Assembly (NCBI RefSeq): GCF_007655485.1
Contig: NZ_VJXQ01000002.1
Span: 554,639 to 618,638, forward strand
DNA from: Halobellus captivus
Lineage (GTDB): Archaea > Halobacteriota > Halobacteria > Halobacteriales > Haloferacaceae
Length of the DNA stretch: 64,000 bases
Direction of reading: 5' to 3'
Made by a program: the position numbers and the translations under genes. Below the pieces are notes generated by a model. That model searched no databases. It was not told the origin of the DNA and saw nothing but the letters and a program-made list of their open reading frames with translations. Shown here one piece after another: positions 53,499 through 61,834 of this stretch. Within the stretch, counting starts at the first letter, position 1. Each line of letters opens with the position of its first letter.

Positions 53499-53777
53499 CT
53501 ATACCGTTCGCAGACGATTTCGTCTATCGGTTTGAATGCGAACTCGCGTCGTCGTCGCAGCCCGCTCGTCGCATTCTCGATGGCGCTCGTCTAGACTGGG
53601 CGTTCGGACGTCGCGACCGGCAGCGGATCCTTGTTGAATCCGGACGGCAGTATCACACTCGAGGCAGCGATGTGCGACACCGCCACCGTCGCCGTAGACA
53701 CGGCGGAAGTCGTTGATGACCTGTGCGCCGCAGTTGTCGCAGTACCGAGGCTGCGCCTCGTAGGAGAGGCGCATCAT
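53499..53777 (-). CDS. small zinc-finger protein (DUF7563-like)
   Basis: 92 residues. Start chosen at the ATG 53777 because a Shine-Dalgarno-like GGAGGG (complement of 53785-53790) sits 7 bases upstream; the frame is open to 53861. Two CxxC pairs, Cys13/Cys16 (CDNC) and Cys38/Cys41 (CLEC), around NDFRRVYGDGGGVAHR, are as in haloarchaeal DUF7563 zinc fingers. The C-terminal 45 residues are basic and unstructured. Likely a DNA-binding or adaptor protein; function unknown. Confidence 0.72.
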   Translation of the reverse strand: MMRLSYEAQPRYCDNCGAQVINDFRRVYGDGGGVAHRCLECDTAVRIQQGSAAGRDVRTPSLDERHRECDERAATTTRVRIQTDRRNRLRTV

Positions 53778-53784
53778 CGGCTTT

Positions 53785-53790
53785 CCCTCC
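53785..53790 (-). promoter_or_regulatory. Shine-Dalgarno-like GGAGGG
   Basis: On the minus strand the bases read GGAGGG, seven bases before the ATG at 53777. Strong SD motifs are rare in this window, where most genes look leaderless, so it decides the start. Confidence 0.6.
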
Positions 53791-53948
53791 GTGTGATGAA
53801 AACCGCAAGACTCGGAGGGGTGGCGTCCGTATTTTTCTTCTGTTTCGAATATAGAGACCACTCGTGAGTTTGGTTATCGAACGGAATTAGGTGGCTGGGG
53901 AGTTGAACGGCCCCAAATCACCCGACCCATCGTGGGGATGGATCGATA

Positions 53949-54022
53949 TGGGCCAACGCGGATTTGAACCGCGGACCTCCCGGTTATCAGCCGAGCGCTC
54001 AACCTGACTGAGCTATTGGCCC
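53949..54022 (-). tRNA. tRNA-Ile (GAU anticodon)
   Basis: 74 bases on the minus strand. Acceptor stem GGGCCAA/TTGGCCC with discriminator A, D-arm with the AGCTCAG core, anticodon loop CTGATAA within stem CTCGG/CCGGG, T-arm CGCGG-TTCAAAT-CCGCG. The anticodon GAT reads isoleucine codons. No CCA is encoded and no intron is seen. The 3' end faces the degenerate tract at lower coordinates. Confidence 0.95.
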
Positions 54023-54052
54023 AGGCGAGCGCATCTAGTCGTTGTTCGATGA

Positions 54053-54062
54053 GTAGTTTAAG
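54053..54062 (-). promoter_or_regulatory. TATA-like box of tRNA-Ile
   Basis: Minus strand CTTAAACTAC, centred about 36 bp before the tRNA 5' end; consistent with transcription starting a few bases upstream of the mature end. Confidence 0.5.
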
Positions 54063-54101
54063 GGTTTCCTTTCGACCGCCGTTGGGCACGCAGTACCGGG
54101 G

Positions 54102-54590
54102 TTAGGTGTTATCGTCGCCCGAACGGCCGTACTCCTCGGGGTCGAGGTTCACCACGTCATCGTCATCGCTCGGGAAGCCGCCGACCCAGACGTTTCCGGT
54201 GACGAAGCCGCCGGTCTGGCGGTCCAGATAGGGGCGAACGACGTAGCGTTTCAGGACTTCCCGAATCGGGTATCGGGTCACCGGAAGCGCGAGCGCGAAA
54301 CCGAGAAAGTCGGTGACGATACCGGGCGTCAGCAGAAACGCTCCGGCCGCGATGAGGAGGCCGCCGTCGAGCAGTTCGTTCGTCGGGACGTCCCCTGTGG
54401 CCGCCTTCCGCTGGAGTTTCGACAGCGTGTGTCTGCCCTCCGCGCGGACGAGGAGCATTCCGACGAGGCCGGTGAGAACCACCAGAAGCACGGTCGGGAC
54501 GAGGCCGATCGCCCCCGCAACCGGCAGCAGCAGGAGCGTATCGGCGAGCGGGATCGCGAGCAGGAGCGCGATTACCCAGCGCGTTCGCAT
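54102..54590 (-). CDS. fxsA: FxsA family membrane protein
   Basis: 162 residues from the ATG at 54590. Membrane helices at about 4-22, 26-47 and 78-106 and the family pattern LLAIPLADTLLLLPVAGAIG, VRAEGRHTLSKLQRKAATG and LLIAAGAFLLTPGIVTDFLGFALALP. FxsA overexpression in E. coli relieves phage T7 exclusion by F; physiological function is unknown. Acidic tail DPEEYGRSGDDNT. It is 80 bp from tRNA-Ile. Confidence 0.9.
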   Translation of the reverse strand: MRTRWVIALLLAIPLADTLLLLPVAGAIGLVPTVLLVVLTGLVGMLLVRAEGRHTLSKLQRKAATGDVPTNELLDGGLLIAAGAFLLTPGIVTDFLGFALALPVTRYPIREVLKRYVVRPYLDRQTGGFVTGNVWVGGFPSDDDDVVNLDPEEYGRSGDDNT

Positions 54591-54703
54591 ACGATCCCGT
54601 TGGCGACCGCCGTTCATATCCCTTGTGTCGTGTGGGCGACGACAGCGCGACCAGAAAGCACGAACCTCGAAGGGCTTACCCGCTGGCGCGCCCGAGCGCA
54701 GAT

Positions 54704-56458
54704 ATGACCGACGACCGGACGCACGTGGAGTGGCGCGAGTGGGGTCCAGCGCCGTTCGAGGAGGCCCGCGCGGCCGACCGACCGGTGCTCCTCGCGCTCA
54801 CGGCGACGTGGTGCGACAGCTGTCACGAGATGGACGCCGAAACGTACGGTGAGCCGCGGATCGCCGCGAACGTCAACGACGGGTTCGTCCCGATCCGCGT
54901 CGACGTCGACCGACACCCCCGCGTTCGTGAGCGGTACAATATGGGCGGTTTCCCCTCAACGGTGTTCTGCACGCCGTCGGGAGCGGTTATCACCGGCGCG
55001 ACGTACCTCGCGCCCGACGGGATACGGCAGGTGCTCGACTCCGTCCGAACCGTCTGGAGTGACCGCGGCGAAGACGCCGGACGGATTCCGCGGGCGCTCG
55101 CGGGCGATCCGACTCCCGCGGGACCCGTCGACGAGCGAATCGAGTCCCACCTCGCGGGCCAACTCGACGAGAAGTGGGACCCGCGCTTCGCCGGGTGGGG
55201 AACCGACGCGAAATTCCCGCTCCCGCGAACGATCGAATTTGCGCTCAAGCGCGCACGCGACCAAGCCGTCGAGACGCTCGGCGTGGTCGGCGAATCGCTC
55301 TACGACGACGAGGCGGGTGGGTTCTACCGATACGCCGAGGGGCGAGACTGGACCGATCCCCACACCGAGAAAGTGCTCGACGCTAACGCAGCGCTCATCC
55401 GGGCATTCGCGAACGGCTACCTCTACACCGGCGACGAGTCGCTGCTCGATCCCGCCCGCGGGAGCCAGCGATTTCTCATCGACACCCTCTGGAACGGAGT
55501 CGCTTTCGGCGGCAGCGTCGCGCCCAACGGAGAGCACGGAGACGACGCCGGAGAGAGAAATAGCGAGGGGACGACCGAATTCGGACCGCGCCGCGATCTC
55601 ACGGCCTACGCGGGCGGGAACGCGCTGGCAGCGGACGCGCTCTTGACACTCGCGTCGTACACCGACGACGAAACCGCGCGGGAGTACGCCACGCGCGTGC
55701 TTGAGGAGCTCGAAGCGCGGTTCATCGACAGAGAAGGGACCGTGGCGCACGTCGCTCCCGGCGCCGCGACCGACGGCGAATCCGCGGCTGACGGGAGCAC
55801 TGACCCGGTATCGAACGTCCCGCGGCTCCTCCTCGAAGATCACGCGCGAGTCGTCGCCGCGTTCACCCGCGCGCGTCAGGTACTCGGCCCGAACGAACTC
55901 GCGACGGAGCGACCGCCGCTCGCCGTGGCGCAGGCCGTCGCAGACCGCGCCATCGAGGCGTTGCAGGAACCGGAAGGCGCTTTCCGGGACGGCCCCGACG
56001 AGGGTGTTGGGCTGCTCGATGAACCGCTCCGGCCGCTCGACGGCGGCGTGGAGATGGCCGAGGCGTTACTCGACTTGGACGCCGTCGTCGACGCGGTCCG
56101 GAGCGGTTCCGGCGAGGATGCCGTGAAAACGGAGAGAGCGGATTACACTGCATCCGCCCACGCGGGAATCGCGGCCTTCGCTGGCGCGTGGGACCGCATC
56201 GGGATCCAGATCGCGGGGTACGGATCGGTCGCCGCCCGACTCACGCGCCCGGATCTAGTGGTGGCCGTCGGCGACAGCGCCGGAACCGACCTCCACCGGG
56301 CGGCGCTTCGGGTCGCCGACCACGAGGCCGTCGTCGTTCCCGACGCGACGGGCGTCGCGGAAAGCGTCGCCGTCGTCCAGCGGGGAGACGAACGCCGGGA
56401 AGCCACGACGCCCGACGAGTTGATGCAAGCGGTCGCGGCCCTCACGGGCGGCGCGTGA
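54704..56458 (+). CDS. thioredoxin-domain protein (DUF255/YyaL type)
   Basis: 584 residues from the ATG at 54704. The N-terminal thioredoxin-like domain (about 1-130) has CDSC at 37-40 (LTATWCDSCHEMDAETYGEP) and VPIRVDVDRHPRVRERYNMGGFPSTVF, followed by a large helical domain (about 165-480) like the alpha/alpha barrel of YyaL-type proteins (EAGGFYRYAEGRDWTDPHTEKVLDANAALIRAFA and YAGGNALAADALL). The protein is shorter than the roughly 670-residue bacterial versions, with shortened C-terminal part. Its physiological role is unclear. CxxC suggests a redox activity. Confidence 0.86.
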   Translation: MTDDRTHVEWREWGPAPFEEARAADRPVLLALTATWCDSCHEMDAETYGEPRIAANVNDGFVPIRVDVDRHPRVRERYNMGGFPSTVFCTPSGAVITGATYLAPDGIRQVLDSVRTVWSDRGEDAGRIPRALAGDPTPAGPVDERIESHLAGQLDEKWDPRFAGWGTDAKFPLPRTIEFALKRARDQAVETLGVVGESLYDDEAGGFYRYAEGRDWTDPHTEKVLDANAALIRAFANGYLYTGDESLLDPARGSQRFLIDTLWNGVAFGGSVAPNGEHGDDAGERNSEGTTEFGPRRDLTAYAGGNALAADALLTLASYTDDETAREYATRVLEELEARFIDREGTVAHVAPGAATDGESAADGSTDPVSNVPRLLLEDHARVVAAFTRARQVLGPNELATERPPLAVAQAVADRAIEALQEPEGAFRDGPDEGVGLLDEPLRPLDGGVEMAEALLDLDAVVDAVRSGSGEDAVKTERADYTASAHAGIAAFAGAWDRIGIQIAGYGSVAARLTRPDLVVAVGDSAGTDLHRAALRVADHEAVVVPDATGVAESVAVVQRGDERREATTPDELMQAVAALTGGA

Positions 56459-56499
56459 GCGTCGGCAGCGTGGTCGGATCGGTGTAAACCGCCGATTCG

Positions 56500-56507
56500 T
56501 TTTTATT
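56500..56507 (+). promoter_or_regulatory. TATA-like box for the third TrmB gene
   Basis: TTTTTATT centred about 26 bp before the ATG at 56529. Confidence 0.55.
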
Positions 56508-56528
56508 GGTGGACGCGCAGCGTGAGGT

Positions 56529-57353
56529 ATGGCGAGCCTCAGGGACCTCGGGCTGTCGGAGTACGAAGCGCGCGCGTATCGCTCGTTACTCAGCACCGGG
56601 GCGACAACCGCGAAGGAGTTGTCCCGGGCGAGCGACGTCCCGATGGGTCGGATCTACGACGTGCTCAATAGCCTTGAACAGCACAGTCTCGTCAGGAGTC
56701 AGGCCGCAAGCCGCCCGAAGAAGTACGTCGCCGTCGAGCCGGACACGGCGCTCGATCGGCTGTTAGAGAGCAAGCGCCGGGAGCTAGCAGAGAAAGTCGA
56801 GCAGTACGAGGGCGTCGTCGACGAACTCACCGCGGAGTTAGAGTCCGCAGAGCCGGTCCAGAGCCAATTCTGGACGGCCGCGGTCGGGGCCGAGGAGTGG
56901 GTCGAACTGCTCGTCGAGCGGCTGGCGGCCGCCGACGATTCGCTGGTCGTCGTTTCCGGCGACATCTCCCCGCAGTTCGATCTCGGGGTGATCGGCGACC
57001 GCGTCACCGAGGAACTCGCCGCCGCGCTGGATCGCGGCGTCGACGTCTCCGTGCTGATGTCGCCGGAACTCGTCTCATCCCTGCCGCCGAGCGTCGGCGA
57101 GCGCTACTCCGACACGCTGGCTGACCACCCCTCGTTCGCCGTCCGGACCGCACCCGACCTCTCCGGAACGTTCGAACTCATCGACGACGTGGAGGTCTGC
57201 ATCGAGGTGCCGAACCCGCTGGCCCCCGGACAGGCGTTCGCGATGATTGACCTGAAGGACCCCGAGTTCGCCGCCGACGTCAGGGAACAGTTCGATCCGC
57301 GGTGGAACGCCGCGGAGCCGCTGTCCTTGGCAGCGTTCGCCACCGAGGAGTAG
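56529..57353 (+). CDS. TrmB-family transcription regulator
   Basis: 274 residues. DNA-binding winged helix at 1-75 (LRDLGLSEYEARAYRSLL, then SRASDVPMGRIYDVLNSLEQHSLV), helical dimerisation linker (about 75-110) and a C-terminal ligand domain beginning about 110 (AAVGAEEWVELLVERLAAADDSLVVVSGD). Differs from the pair at 9-11 kb by a longer linker. Ligand and targets unknown. Its last bases, including the stop, are duplicated as a 22-bp tandem repeat. Confidence 0.86.
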   Translation: MASLRDLGLSEYEARAYRSLLSTGATTAKELSRASDVPMGRIYDVLNSLEQHSLVRSQAASRPKKYVAVEPDTALDRLLESKRRELAEKVEQYEGVVDELTAELESAEPVQSQFWTAAVGAEEWVELLVERLAAADDSLVVVSGDISPQFDLGVIGDRVTEELAAALDRGVDVSVLMSPELVSSLPPSVGERYSDTLADHPSFAVRTAPDLSGTFELIDDVEVCIEVPNPLAPGQAFAMIDLKDPEFAADVREQFDPRWNAAEPLSLAAFATEE

Positions 57354-57388
57354 CAGGAAGATGGCAGAAGAGTAGCAGAAAAATATCC
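57345..57388. repeat. 22-bp duplication including a stop codon
   Basis: GAGGAGTAGCAGGAAGATGG plus CA at 57345-57366 and a diverged copy at 57367-57388 (GAAGAGTAGCAGAAAAATAT plus CC). The first copy contains the TrmB stop codon (57351-57353); the second copy contains a further in-frame-looking TAG. It leads directly into the 3' end of mptA. Confidence 0.7.
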
Positions 57389-57400
57389 GTTAGAGGTCTG

Positions 57401-58333
57401 TTACTGATCGCCGTTCAGTTCCGCGCGAAGCTGTTCGAGCGTGACCTCGCGTTCGGCGTGGGCGTTGTGCTGGTGGATCGACTCGTCGTTCGACTGCTTC
57501 ATATGGACGACCGCGTCGTCAGCGAGGTGGTCGAACTCGTCGATGACCTGTTCGGCCATCGACCGGACGCAGTCCTCGACGAACTTCGCGTCCGCGTGCG
57601 CGTGGTACGTCATATAGTCCTCGTCGGGGCGCTTCGCGAGGTTGTAGATCCGCGCGGACATCGAGTCGCGAGCGACTTCGACGATGTCCATCAGATCGAC
57701 GTCGGGCGACCCTTCCGTCGTGACCGTGAGCGTTGCGTGACCGCGCTGGGAGTGACCGGGCTGTGGCACCTGTTCGAGGAAGTCCTCGATCGTCTCCTCG
57801 TCGACGTCGAGATCGCGCATTACGTCGCGGGCGCGTGAAGCCGACATCCCCTGCGAGCACGGGCAGACCGTCATTCCGATGACCTCCGCGCCGATCTCCT
57901 CGCGGGTGCCCTCTTCGGTCGCGGTCGCGCTGGCGACGATGGTGATCGTGCTCTGGGTGGGCAGTTCGCTCGCGGGCGTGTCCTCGCGGACGACGAAGTC
58001 TGCGGTCATTCTGACCTCCGCGGTCGAGGTGTACTCGTGCTTTTCGAGCAGGCGCTCGGCGACGTCGCCGCACATATCCTCGACGCGGTAGGCCGGCTCG
58101 GAAACGGCGGCTTCGAGCGTCTCGTCGATGACTTGCATATTCCGGCTCATATCGATGCCTTTGCGACCGCTGGGGAGATCGACGAACACCTCGAACTCCG
58201 CCATCAGGATCAGCGGGCGCTTGCCGTCGCGGGCGAGTTTGACGAGTTTGTCGACGCCGGTGACACCGACCTGACTCAACCCGACGGTGACGTCGGGCTC
58301 GCTCGCCTGCACGTCGGGAAGCTGGTGACTCAT
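57401..58333 (-). CDS. mptA: GTP cyclohydrolase MptA (type IB, archaeal)
   Basis: 310 residues from the ATG at 58333 (a second ATG six bases upstream adds M-T). Iron-dependent GTP cyclohydrolase that starts pterin synthesis by forming 7,8-dihydroneopterin 2',3'-cyclic phosphate. Family blocks: [46 protein letters not shown] (metal Cys), [14 protein letters not shown] (His) and the C-terminal [22 protein letters not shown]. In Haloferax the homologue is needed for folate and pterin synthesis, so it links to mch and the gcv operon. Confidence 0.94.
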   Translation of the reverse strand: MSHQLPDVQASEPDVTVGLSQVGVTGVDKLVKLARDGKRPLILMAEFEVFVDLPSGRKGIDMSRNMQVIDETLEAAVSEPAYRVEDMCGDVAERLLEKHEYTSTAEVRMTADFVVREDTPASELPTQSTITIVASATATEEGTREEIGAEVIGMTVCPCSQGMSASRARDVMRDLDVDEETIEDFLEQVPQPGHSQRGHATLTVTTEGSPDVDLMDIVEVARDSMSARIYNLAKRPDEDYMTYHAHADAKFVEDCVRSMAEQVIDEFDHLADDAVVHMKQSNDESIHQHNAHAEREVTLEQLRAELNGDQ

Positions 58334-58428
58334 TGTCATACGGGAGGGACGGAGTTCGATTAACGCTTTCGTTAGCCGAATTTCGAACCGTAGAACGATG
58401 ACCGGTCGGGGCCAGTCGGCAGATTCGC

Positions 58429-58869
58429 TCAGGGCCAGTCGTCGCGACCGCTCGATGCGAAGTGGTCCTCGGATTCGGTGTCGCCAGCGACCGCCCATCC
58501 GGCGGCCTCGGCGGCCTGTTCGAGCGGAAGGTACTCCCATCCCGCCGCCTCGGCGACTTCCCTGTCCTCGTCGGTCGTTCCGACGAAGACGTGACGGGCG
58601 GTGTCGAACTGTCGTTTGACGTTCTCTAAGCTCTCTTTGACGCCGCGAGGCCCGGAGAAGAAATCCTGCCGGATGCGGTGTTTCCGCGTGAAGTTGGTGA
58701 CGACGTACGTGGGCTTGTCGCTCAGCACGCCGACGTACTCGGTCCACTGTCGAGCGTCGCTGAACACGGCGTTCGGATCCGCGAGCGCCTGCAGCGCGGC
58801 CAACTCGAAAGCAAGCGTCATCTCGGCGTCGCCGCCGGGACCGCCGGGGGACGAGGACTCGTCGCTCAT
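58429..58869 (-). CDS. DUF7124 family protein
   Basis: 146 residues from the ATG at 58869. The family pattern [86 protein letters not shown] covers residues 17-100. Mixed alpha/beta, probably a small nucleotide- or ligand-binding protein; function unknown. Short acidic tail. The two conserved [12 protein letters not shown] and FVGT elements are strongly conserved as I recall. Confidence 0.82.
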   Translation of the reverse strand: MSDESSSPGGPGGDAEMTLAFELAALQALADPNAVFSDARQWTEYVGVLSDKPTYVVTNFTRKHRIRQDFFSGPRGVKESLENVKRQFDTARHVFVGTTDEDREVAEAAGWEYLPLEQAAEAAGWAVAGDTESEDHFASSGRDDWP

Positions 58870-58913
58870 ACCCGACTCTATCGCCTTGTCGCCGAAAACT
58901 GCATCGGTCCCCG

Positions 58914-59007
58914 GAAGCGTTCTCGGTCCACCGACGGCTCCCGAGCGAACGCTCGGTCCAGACACTACCCTCAGAAGCGCCCTCGGTCCGCCGACGGCCT
59001 CCGCTCA
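58914..59007. repeat. imperfect tandem repeat, about 30 bp, three copies
   Basis: Units 58914-58944, 58945-58973 and 58974-59007 share GAAGCG or GCGAACG, then CTCGGTCC, then (in two copies) ACCGACGGC or GCCGACGGC. The last unit ends at the stop codon of the small gene on the minus strand (59005-59007). Confidence 0.72.
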
Positions 59008-59235
59008 CACCACGCGGTAATACGCGGTGTAGCGGACGACGTCACCGGCCGTGAGTTCACTCGCATCGATCTCTCGCGTGGCGTCTTCGACCGCGTCGAG
59101 GAAGGCTCGGCAGTCGCGTTCCGAAAGCTGATCGAGGTCGCGGACCCGATCACTCGCGTTCATCTCGGTCGGATCGCACTCCACCAGGGTCGGGCCGATG
59201 TCAACGTCCCCCTGACTGCGGACCGATCGTGACAT
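59005..59235 (-). CDS. small acidic protein of unknown function
   Basis: 76 residues from the ATG at 59235; the frame stays open upstream to 59322, but the region before 59235 is composed of chance-like codons and contains an inverted repeat. The conserved-looking part is [39 protein letters not shown], an acidic helix followed by a strand. Not recognised with certainty; several haloarchaeal domains of unknown function have this pattern. Confidence 0.6.
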   Translation of the reverse strand: MSRSVRSQGDVDIGPTLVECDPTEMNASDRVRDLDQLSERDCRAFLDAVEDATREIDASELTAGDVVRYTAYYRVV

Positions 59236-59410
59236 ACGGTACCAATTAACAGGAACGATCATAAAGATTGGGGCGAATAACGAGCACCACAGTCGAGATG
59301 CACAACTCCCCGAGAAGGTCACATCGAGAACGGGGAAGAGAGATCGAGATGGGAACGAAGAGAAGGAAGAGAGGGAGAATCAAGAGGGAAAATCGCCGTC
59401 GGCTACGGCG

Positions 59411-60655
59411 TCACTCCGCGGCCGTCTCTTCCAGTTCCAAATCGTCGAGCTCGAAGGTCTCCTGCATCAGCACGTCCTTTTGATCGGCGACGACGCGCCG
59501 CTCTCTCATCAGCTGCTTGTACTTCGTCTGCGGCGAGAGGTCGCCGATGAGGACGCCGCCGACGATGCGGCCGTCCTTGAATGCGAGTCGCCGCCACTCG
59601 GTGTCGGAGTACTTCGCCTCGGCCTCGTCGTCCCCGAGCGTGGGGTGACCGAAGGAGAGGAACGGGAAGTCGAAGTGGGTGATGGAGTACGAGGAGACCC
59701 ACTCGAACGGCTCGGAGCCGTACTCGACCATGTTCTGCGCCGCGATCGAACCCTGTTCCTTCGCGGAGCCCCACGCGCCGTTCTGCGCGCGCTCTCCGAG
59801 AATGAGGTCGTCGAATTCGGTGATGTCGCCCGCGGCGAAGACGTCGTCGTGGTTCGTCCGCATATACTCGTCGACGACGACGCCCGTGTCGGTCTCGATC
59901 GGCGTGTCCTGCAGAATCTCGGTATTGAAGTTGAGACCGATCGCGATTCCGACGAAGTCGGCGTCGTACTCGTCGCCGTTGGGGTCGACCGCGGTCGTCA
60001 CGCGCCCGTCCTCGTCCGTCTCGAAGTGATCGACGCCCGAGTCGAACACCGGTTCGACGTCGCGCTCGCGCAGCGCGTCGTGGATGATCTCCGCCCCGTC
60101 TTTCGACAGCGCGTAGCGCCACCAGCGGTTCCCGCGCATCAGGTACTTGCCCTCAACGTCCTGTGCGGCGGTGATCGCCGCGAGGTCGATGCCCAGCAAG
60201 CCCGCGCCGATGACGACGGAGCTGTCGGCCGCCTCCATATGCGATTTGATCGCCCGGGCGTCCTGGAACGTCCAGAAGTGATGGATGCCCTCCGCGTCGG
60301 AGTTATCGACCGGCAGTTGCGTCGGCGTGCCGCCGGTCGCGATGAGGAGTTTGTCCCACGGGATTTCCGCCCCCTCGTGCGTCTCGATCGTATGGCCGTC
60401 GACGTCGATATCGACCACGAGCGTGTTGAGCCGAAGGTCGATGTCCCGCTCCGTGTACCACGATTCGTCGTGGATCGAGATCGGAGCCTCGGGGAGCTTC
60501 CCCTTCGCGAATTCCTTGATCAGGATCCGGTTGTAGAGGGCCTCGCCCTCGTCCGTGATGACGGTGATGTCGGCGTCGGGTTCCTCCTCCCGGAGGGTCT
60601 CGGCGGCGGAACTGCCCGCGACACCGTCGCCGATGATCACGTACGACTGAGTCAT
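59411..60655 (-). CDS. NAD(P)/FAD-dependent oxidoreductase (ferredoxin/rubredoxin-reductase type)
   Basis: 414 residues. FAD motif GDGVAGSSAAETL at the start (GxGxxG), NAD motif VVIGAGLLGIDLAA near 154-167 and the closing VFAAGDITEF near 285. These features fit two-dinucleotide-binding-domain flavoproteins such as nitrite-reductase-like or rubredoxin reductase-like NAD(P)H oxidoreductases. A CxxC redox pair is absent near the FAD site, so it does not act like a thioredoxin reductase. The C-terminal 100 residues are less conserved. Electron acceptor unknown. Confidence 0.88.
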   Translation of the reverse strand: MTQSYVIIGDGVAGSSAAETLREEEPDADITVITDEGEALYNRILIKEFAKGKLPEAPISIHDESWYTERDIDLRLNTLVVDIDVDGHTIETHEGAEIPWDKLLIATGGTPTQLPVDNSDAEGIHHFWTFQDARAIKSHMEAADSSVVIGAGLLGIDLAAITAAQDVEGKYLMRGNRWWRYALSKDGAEIIHDALRERDVEPVFDSGVDHFETDEDGRVTTAVDPNGDEYDADFVGIAIGLNFNTEILQDTPIETDTGVVVDEYMRTNHDDVFAAGDITEFDDLILGERAQNGAWGSAKEQGSIAAQNMVEYGSEPFEWVSSYSITHFDFPFLSFGHPTLGDDEAEAKYSDTEWRRLAFKDGRIVGGVLIGDLSPQTKYKQLMRERRVVADQKDVLMQETFELDDLELEETAAE

Positions 60656-60720
60656 ATGCGAGCGATTCGTCTTCGGGGTTAATGTGGATTGCTATCCGGT
60701 CGGCCGCGGGTTTGGCAACG

Positions 60721-60770
60721 TTTCACGCACATTTTCGGCCGAATGTCACGCACGCGTTCGGCGAGCGTCA
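60721..60770. repeat. imperfect 24-bp repeat, two copies
   Basis: TTTCACGCACATTTTCGGCC then GAATGTCACGCACGCGTTCGGCGAGC share CACGCAC, a few variable bases and TTCGGC. Weak, but it is another intergenic duplication of the sizes seen elsewhere. Confidence 0.4.
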
Positions 60771-60819
60771 AAGTCGTGCGGTGAATCGTCGGTGTCGCTG
60801 GACGCCAGACGGCGGACCC

Positions 60820-61644
60820 TCAGTCTAATTTGCCGAGCGCCTCGAAAAAGTCAGACGCCGGTCCCGCCATCCGAACCGGCTGATCCGCGAGTTCGACAGT
60901 GACTTCCGTCGACGGCGCGACGCGCTCGCGGATCCGCCCGTCGACGACTACGACCGTCGACTCCGTGTCCGAAACGGTAACTGAGACTGTCGCGTCGCGG
61001 TCGACGACGAGCGGAGGCATCCCGTCGACGGCGGCCATCTCGGTGACGACGACGCCCGAGACGCCCGGATGGATCAGCGGTCCGTCCTCGCTGAGGTTGT
61101 AGGCGGTGCTGCCCGTCGGCGTCGAAACGAGAACCCCGTCGGCGTGACCCGTGGCGTACGGCGATCCATCGATCGCGACTTCGACCGATCCGCCGCCGCC
61201 GTGGCCGCGGTGTGACCCCTGTACGACGATCTCGTTGACCGCGGGCGGGAGCTCCCAGCCGTCGCCGCGTGCGACGAGTCGGGGCATCGACCGCGTGGGG
61301 AGGTCGCCGTCCCGTCGGAAGTGCCGCACCTCGGTCAGCACCGCGTCGACAGCGTCGTCGGGTGACACGGCGTTGAGAAAGCCGACCTCGCCGAGGTTGA
61401 CGCCGAGGATCGGCGTCGTTCCAGCGCCGTGGGCAGCGAAGAGGAACGTCCCGTCACCGCCGATGCTCACCACGAGGTCCGCGGCGTCGAACTCGTCGAC
61501 GTCGCGTCCGGGTACGTCCAGTTCGGCGGCTGTCGCCGCGTCCACCCACACCGTAACGTCCGCGTCGACCAGCTGTTCCCGGATCTCGCTGGCCAGCGCG
61601 GCCGTCCGGTCGTTTCCCCACTGCGCGACGATGGCCACCTTCAT
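60820..61644 (-). CDS. nadK: NAD kinase
   Basis: 274 residues from the ATG at 61644 (MKVAIVAQWGND); a TATA-like element lies about 30 bp upstream. Phosphorylates NAD to NADP. GGDGT motif in VVSIGGDGTFLFAAH, then LGVNLGEVGFL, NEIVVQGS (metal/ATP) and GVLVSTPTGSTAYNLS, as in NadK/PpnK. Probably essential as the source of NADP for malic enzyme. Divergent from the KaiC-like gene. Confidence 0.94.
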   Translation of the reverse strand: MKVAIVAQWGNDRTAALASEIREQLVDADVTVWVDAATAAELDVPGRDVDEFDAADLVVSIGGDGTFLFAAHGAGTTPILGVNLGEVGFLNAVSPDDAVDAVLTEVRHFRRDGDLPTRSMPRLVARGDGWELPPAVNEIVVQGSHRGHGGGGSVEVAIDGSPYATGHADGVLVSTPTGSTAYNLSEDGPLIHPGVSGVVVTEMAAVDGMPPLVVDRDATVSVTVSDTESTVVVVDGRIRERVAPSTEVTVELADQPVRMAGPASDFFEALGKLD

Positions 61645-61669
61645 TTCCGTCGGAGCGTTCGACGCCACG

Positions 61670-61678
61670 TCAAAAAAG
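61670..61678 (-). promoter_or_regulatory. TATA-like element for nadK
   Basis: Minus strand CTTTTTTGA, about 30 bp before the ATG at 61644. Confidence 0.45.
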
Positions 61679-61834
61679 GGCACCGTCACGTCAGTCTCGG
61701 ATTCGACCAGCCGCACGGGCAACATTGATAGCCGCGCCGGTCGACGTGGAAACGACGGCGATGGATCGACTCCACGAACACGGCGGGAGACCGCGTCGAT
61801 CGAGGCGTGCAGCGGTACCTGTGGGGCTGCAACA

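Noticed and set aside
53440..53592. 50-codon plus-strand frame
   Set aside because: Antisense to the zinc-finger gene with its two CxxC pairs; no motif.
52223..53948. complete insertion sequence or provirus
   Set aside because: No transposase or integrase, no terminal inverted repeats, and no copy of the tRNA 3' end was found in the tract.
57401..59008. 535-residue version of MptA
   Set aside because: The upstream part is a frame overlapping the DUF7124 gene; MptA normally begins MSHQLPDV at 58333.
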